Shown: positions 6,137 through 6,515 of the stretch, in pieces
How the letters are laid out: each line of letters begins with the position of its first letter
Numbering within the stretch: position 1 is the first letter of the stretch
Source of the DNA: Methanobacteriota archaeon
Lineage (GTDB): Archaea; Thermoplasmatota; Thermoplasmata; RBG-16-68-12
DNA length: 6,515 nt
NCBI GenBank assembly: GCA_005878515.1
Contig: VBLZ01000168.1
Location: forward strand, 1-6,515
Reading direction: 5' to 3'
The notes under the pieces: generated by a model
Told to the model about the DNA's origin: nothing
Database searches by the model: none
The model's input: the letters and a program-made list of their open reading frames with translations, nothing else
Made by a program: the position numbers and the translations under genes

Positions 6137-6515
6137 CGAGCGTTCTCCCGCAGAACGCGCTTCAAGGTCTGCGCCGCCTCCGCGACCATCGTTTCCGTAA
6201 TCCCGTTCCCGGAGGGTAAGCTCAGGCCCCGCCGCGAAAGATCGTCCGCAATCGGGAACCGGCCTTTGGCGCCCTTGCCTTTGCGGAGGAACGCTTGGCG
6301 GTGGAGGGGCCAAAAGGCGACCCGCGATTCGATCCCCTCGGACACGAGGCGCCGAATGATCCGCGCCCGCGAGGTCACCCCGCGAGGGATGAGGACCGTG
6401 TACATCCAGTACACGTTGCGTGCCCACGGAGCTTCCGCGGGGAGCGTCACGCCCTCGATGTCCCCCAACAGGTCCGCATAGATCCGGGCGCACGCGCGGC
6501 GATGCTCAATGAACT
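6133..6515 (-). CDS. DegT/DnrJ/EryC1-type sugar aminotransferase (C-terminal part only)
   Basis: The 126 visible residues are the C-terminal domain of a PLP-dependent sugar aminotransferase. The sequence opens with FIEHRRACARIYADLL, the helix that usually follows the PLP-binding half. It continues with NVYWMYTVLIP, then RIIRRLVSEGIESRVAFWPLH, where GIE and PLH match the family pattern GI-x-x-R-x-x-Y-x-PLH. It ends with FPIADDLSRRGLSLPSGNGIT and a final helix. The PLP-binding lysine lies beyond the right edge and cannot be checked. Family members aminate keto-sugar nucleotides using glutamate or glutamine as donor. LSLPSGNGIT resembles perosamine-synthase-type enzymes, but this is too little for a substrate call. 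The first 2 nt of the window end belong to an incomplete codon. The TGA stop overlaps the cupin ATG, so this gene heads or lies within the minus-strand operon. Confidence 0.88.
   Translation of the reverse strand, partial: FIEHRRACARIYADLLGDIEGVTLPAEAPWARNVYWMYTVLIPRGVTSRARIIRRLVSEGIESRVAFWPLHRQAFLRKGKGAKGRFPIADDLSRRGLSLPSGNGITETMVAEAAQTLKRVLRENAR

Noticed and set aside
6137..6493. Upstream extension of the cupin frame by 119 codons
   Set aside because: The extra residues are Pro/Arg/Gly-rich without cupin features and overlie the aminotransferase, whose own frame shows conserved motifs; GGGAG and the ATGA overlap support the start at 6136.

Overview
The window is a stretch of a cell-surface glycan assembly locus from a prokaryote with moderate to high GC. 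It holds six protein-coding genes, two of them cut by the window edges, and almost no non-coding DNA. I saw no rRNA, tRNA, CRISPR array, insertion sequence or phage gene. The host could be an archaeon: the one sizeable intergenic gap carries an A-rich/TATA element at the right distance for an archaeal BRE/TATA promoter, and AGA/AGG arginine codons are common in the leftmost gene. Shine-Dalgarno sites and ATGA stop/start overlaps fit bacteria equally well. The domain of life is therefore an inference and is left open.

Layout. On the minus strand from the right edge come the tail of a DegT-type sugar aminotransferase, a small cupin, an extended-SDR nucleotide-sugar enzyme and a GT2 glycosyltransferase with two C-terminal membrane helices. 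The first three are joined by two ATGA overlaps, and the fourth follows after 36 nt, so this looks like one operon. On the plus strand (1316-3505) sits a single long gene whose N-terminal 420 residues are a Wzx-type lipid-linked-oligosaccharide flippase and whose C-terminal 280 residues are a SAM-dependent methyltransferase. Its 3' end overlaps the GT2 gene tail to tail by 107 nt. To the left, divergent from the flippase gene, is a minus-strand GT39-like integral-membrane glycosyltransferase that runs off the left edge. The 170-nt gap between these two holds the divergent promoter region.

How the genes may work together (inference). The aminotransferase, cupin and SDR would make an unusual amino- or deoxy-nucleotide sugar. 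The GT2 enzyme would transfer a sugar to a polyprenyl or dolichyl phosphate carrier on the cytoplasmic face. The flippase would move lipid-linked glycan across the membrane, and the GT39-type enzyme would use a lipid-linked sugar on the outer face. The methyltransferase domain could methylate the glycan or its lipid carrier.

The most unusual feature is the flippase-methyltransferase fusion, which has a plausible second ribosome-binding site and ATG at the domain junction. A 16-bp near-perfect palindrome covers the GTG start codon of the same gene. Base composition also shifts from about 42-58% GC in sampled flippase/GT39 rows to 67-75% in sampled SDR/cupin rows, which suggests a mosaic locus. 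Nothing here amounts to a clearly new system.
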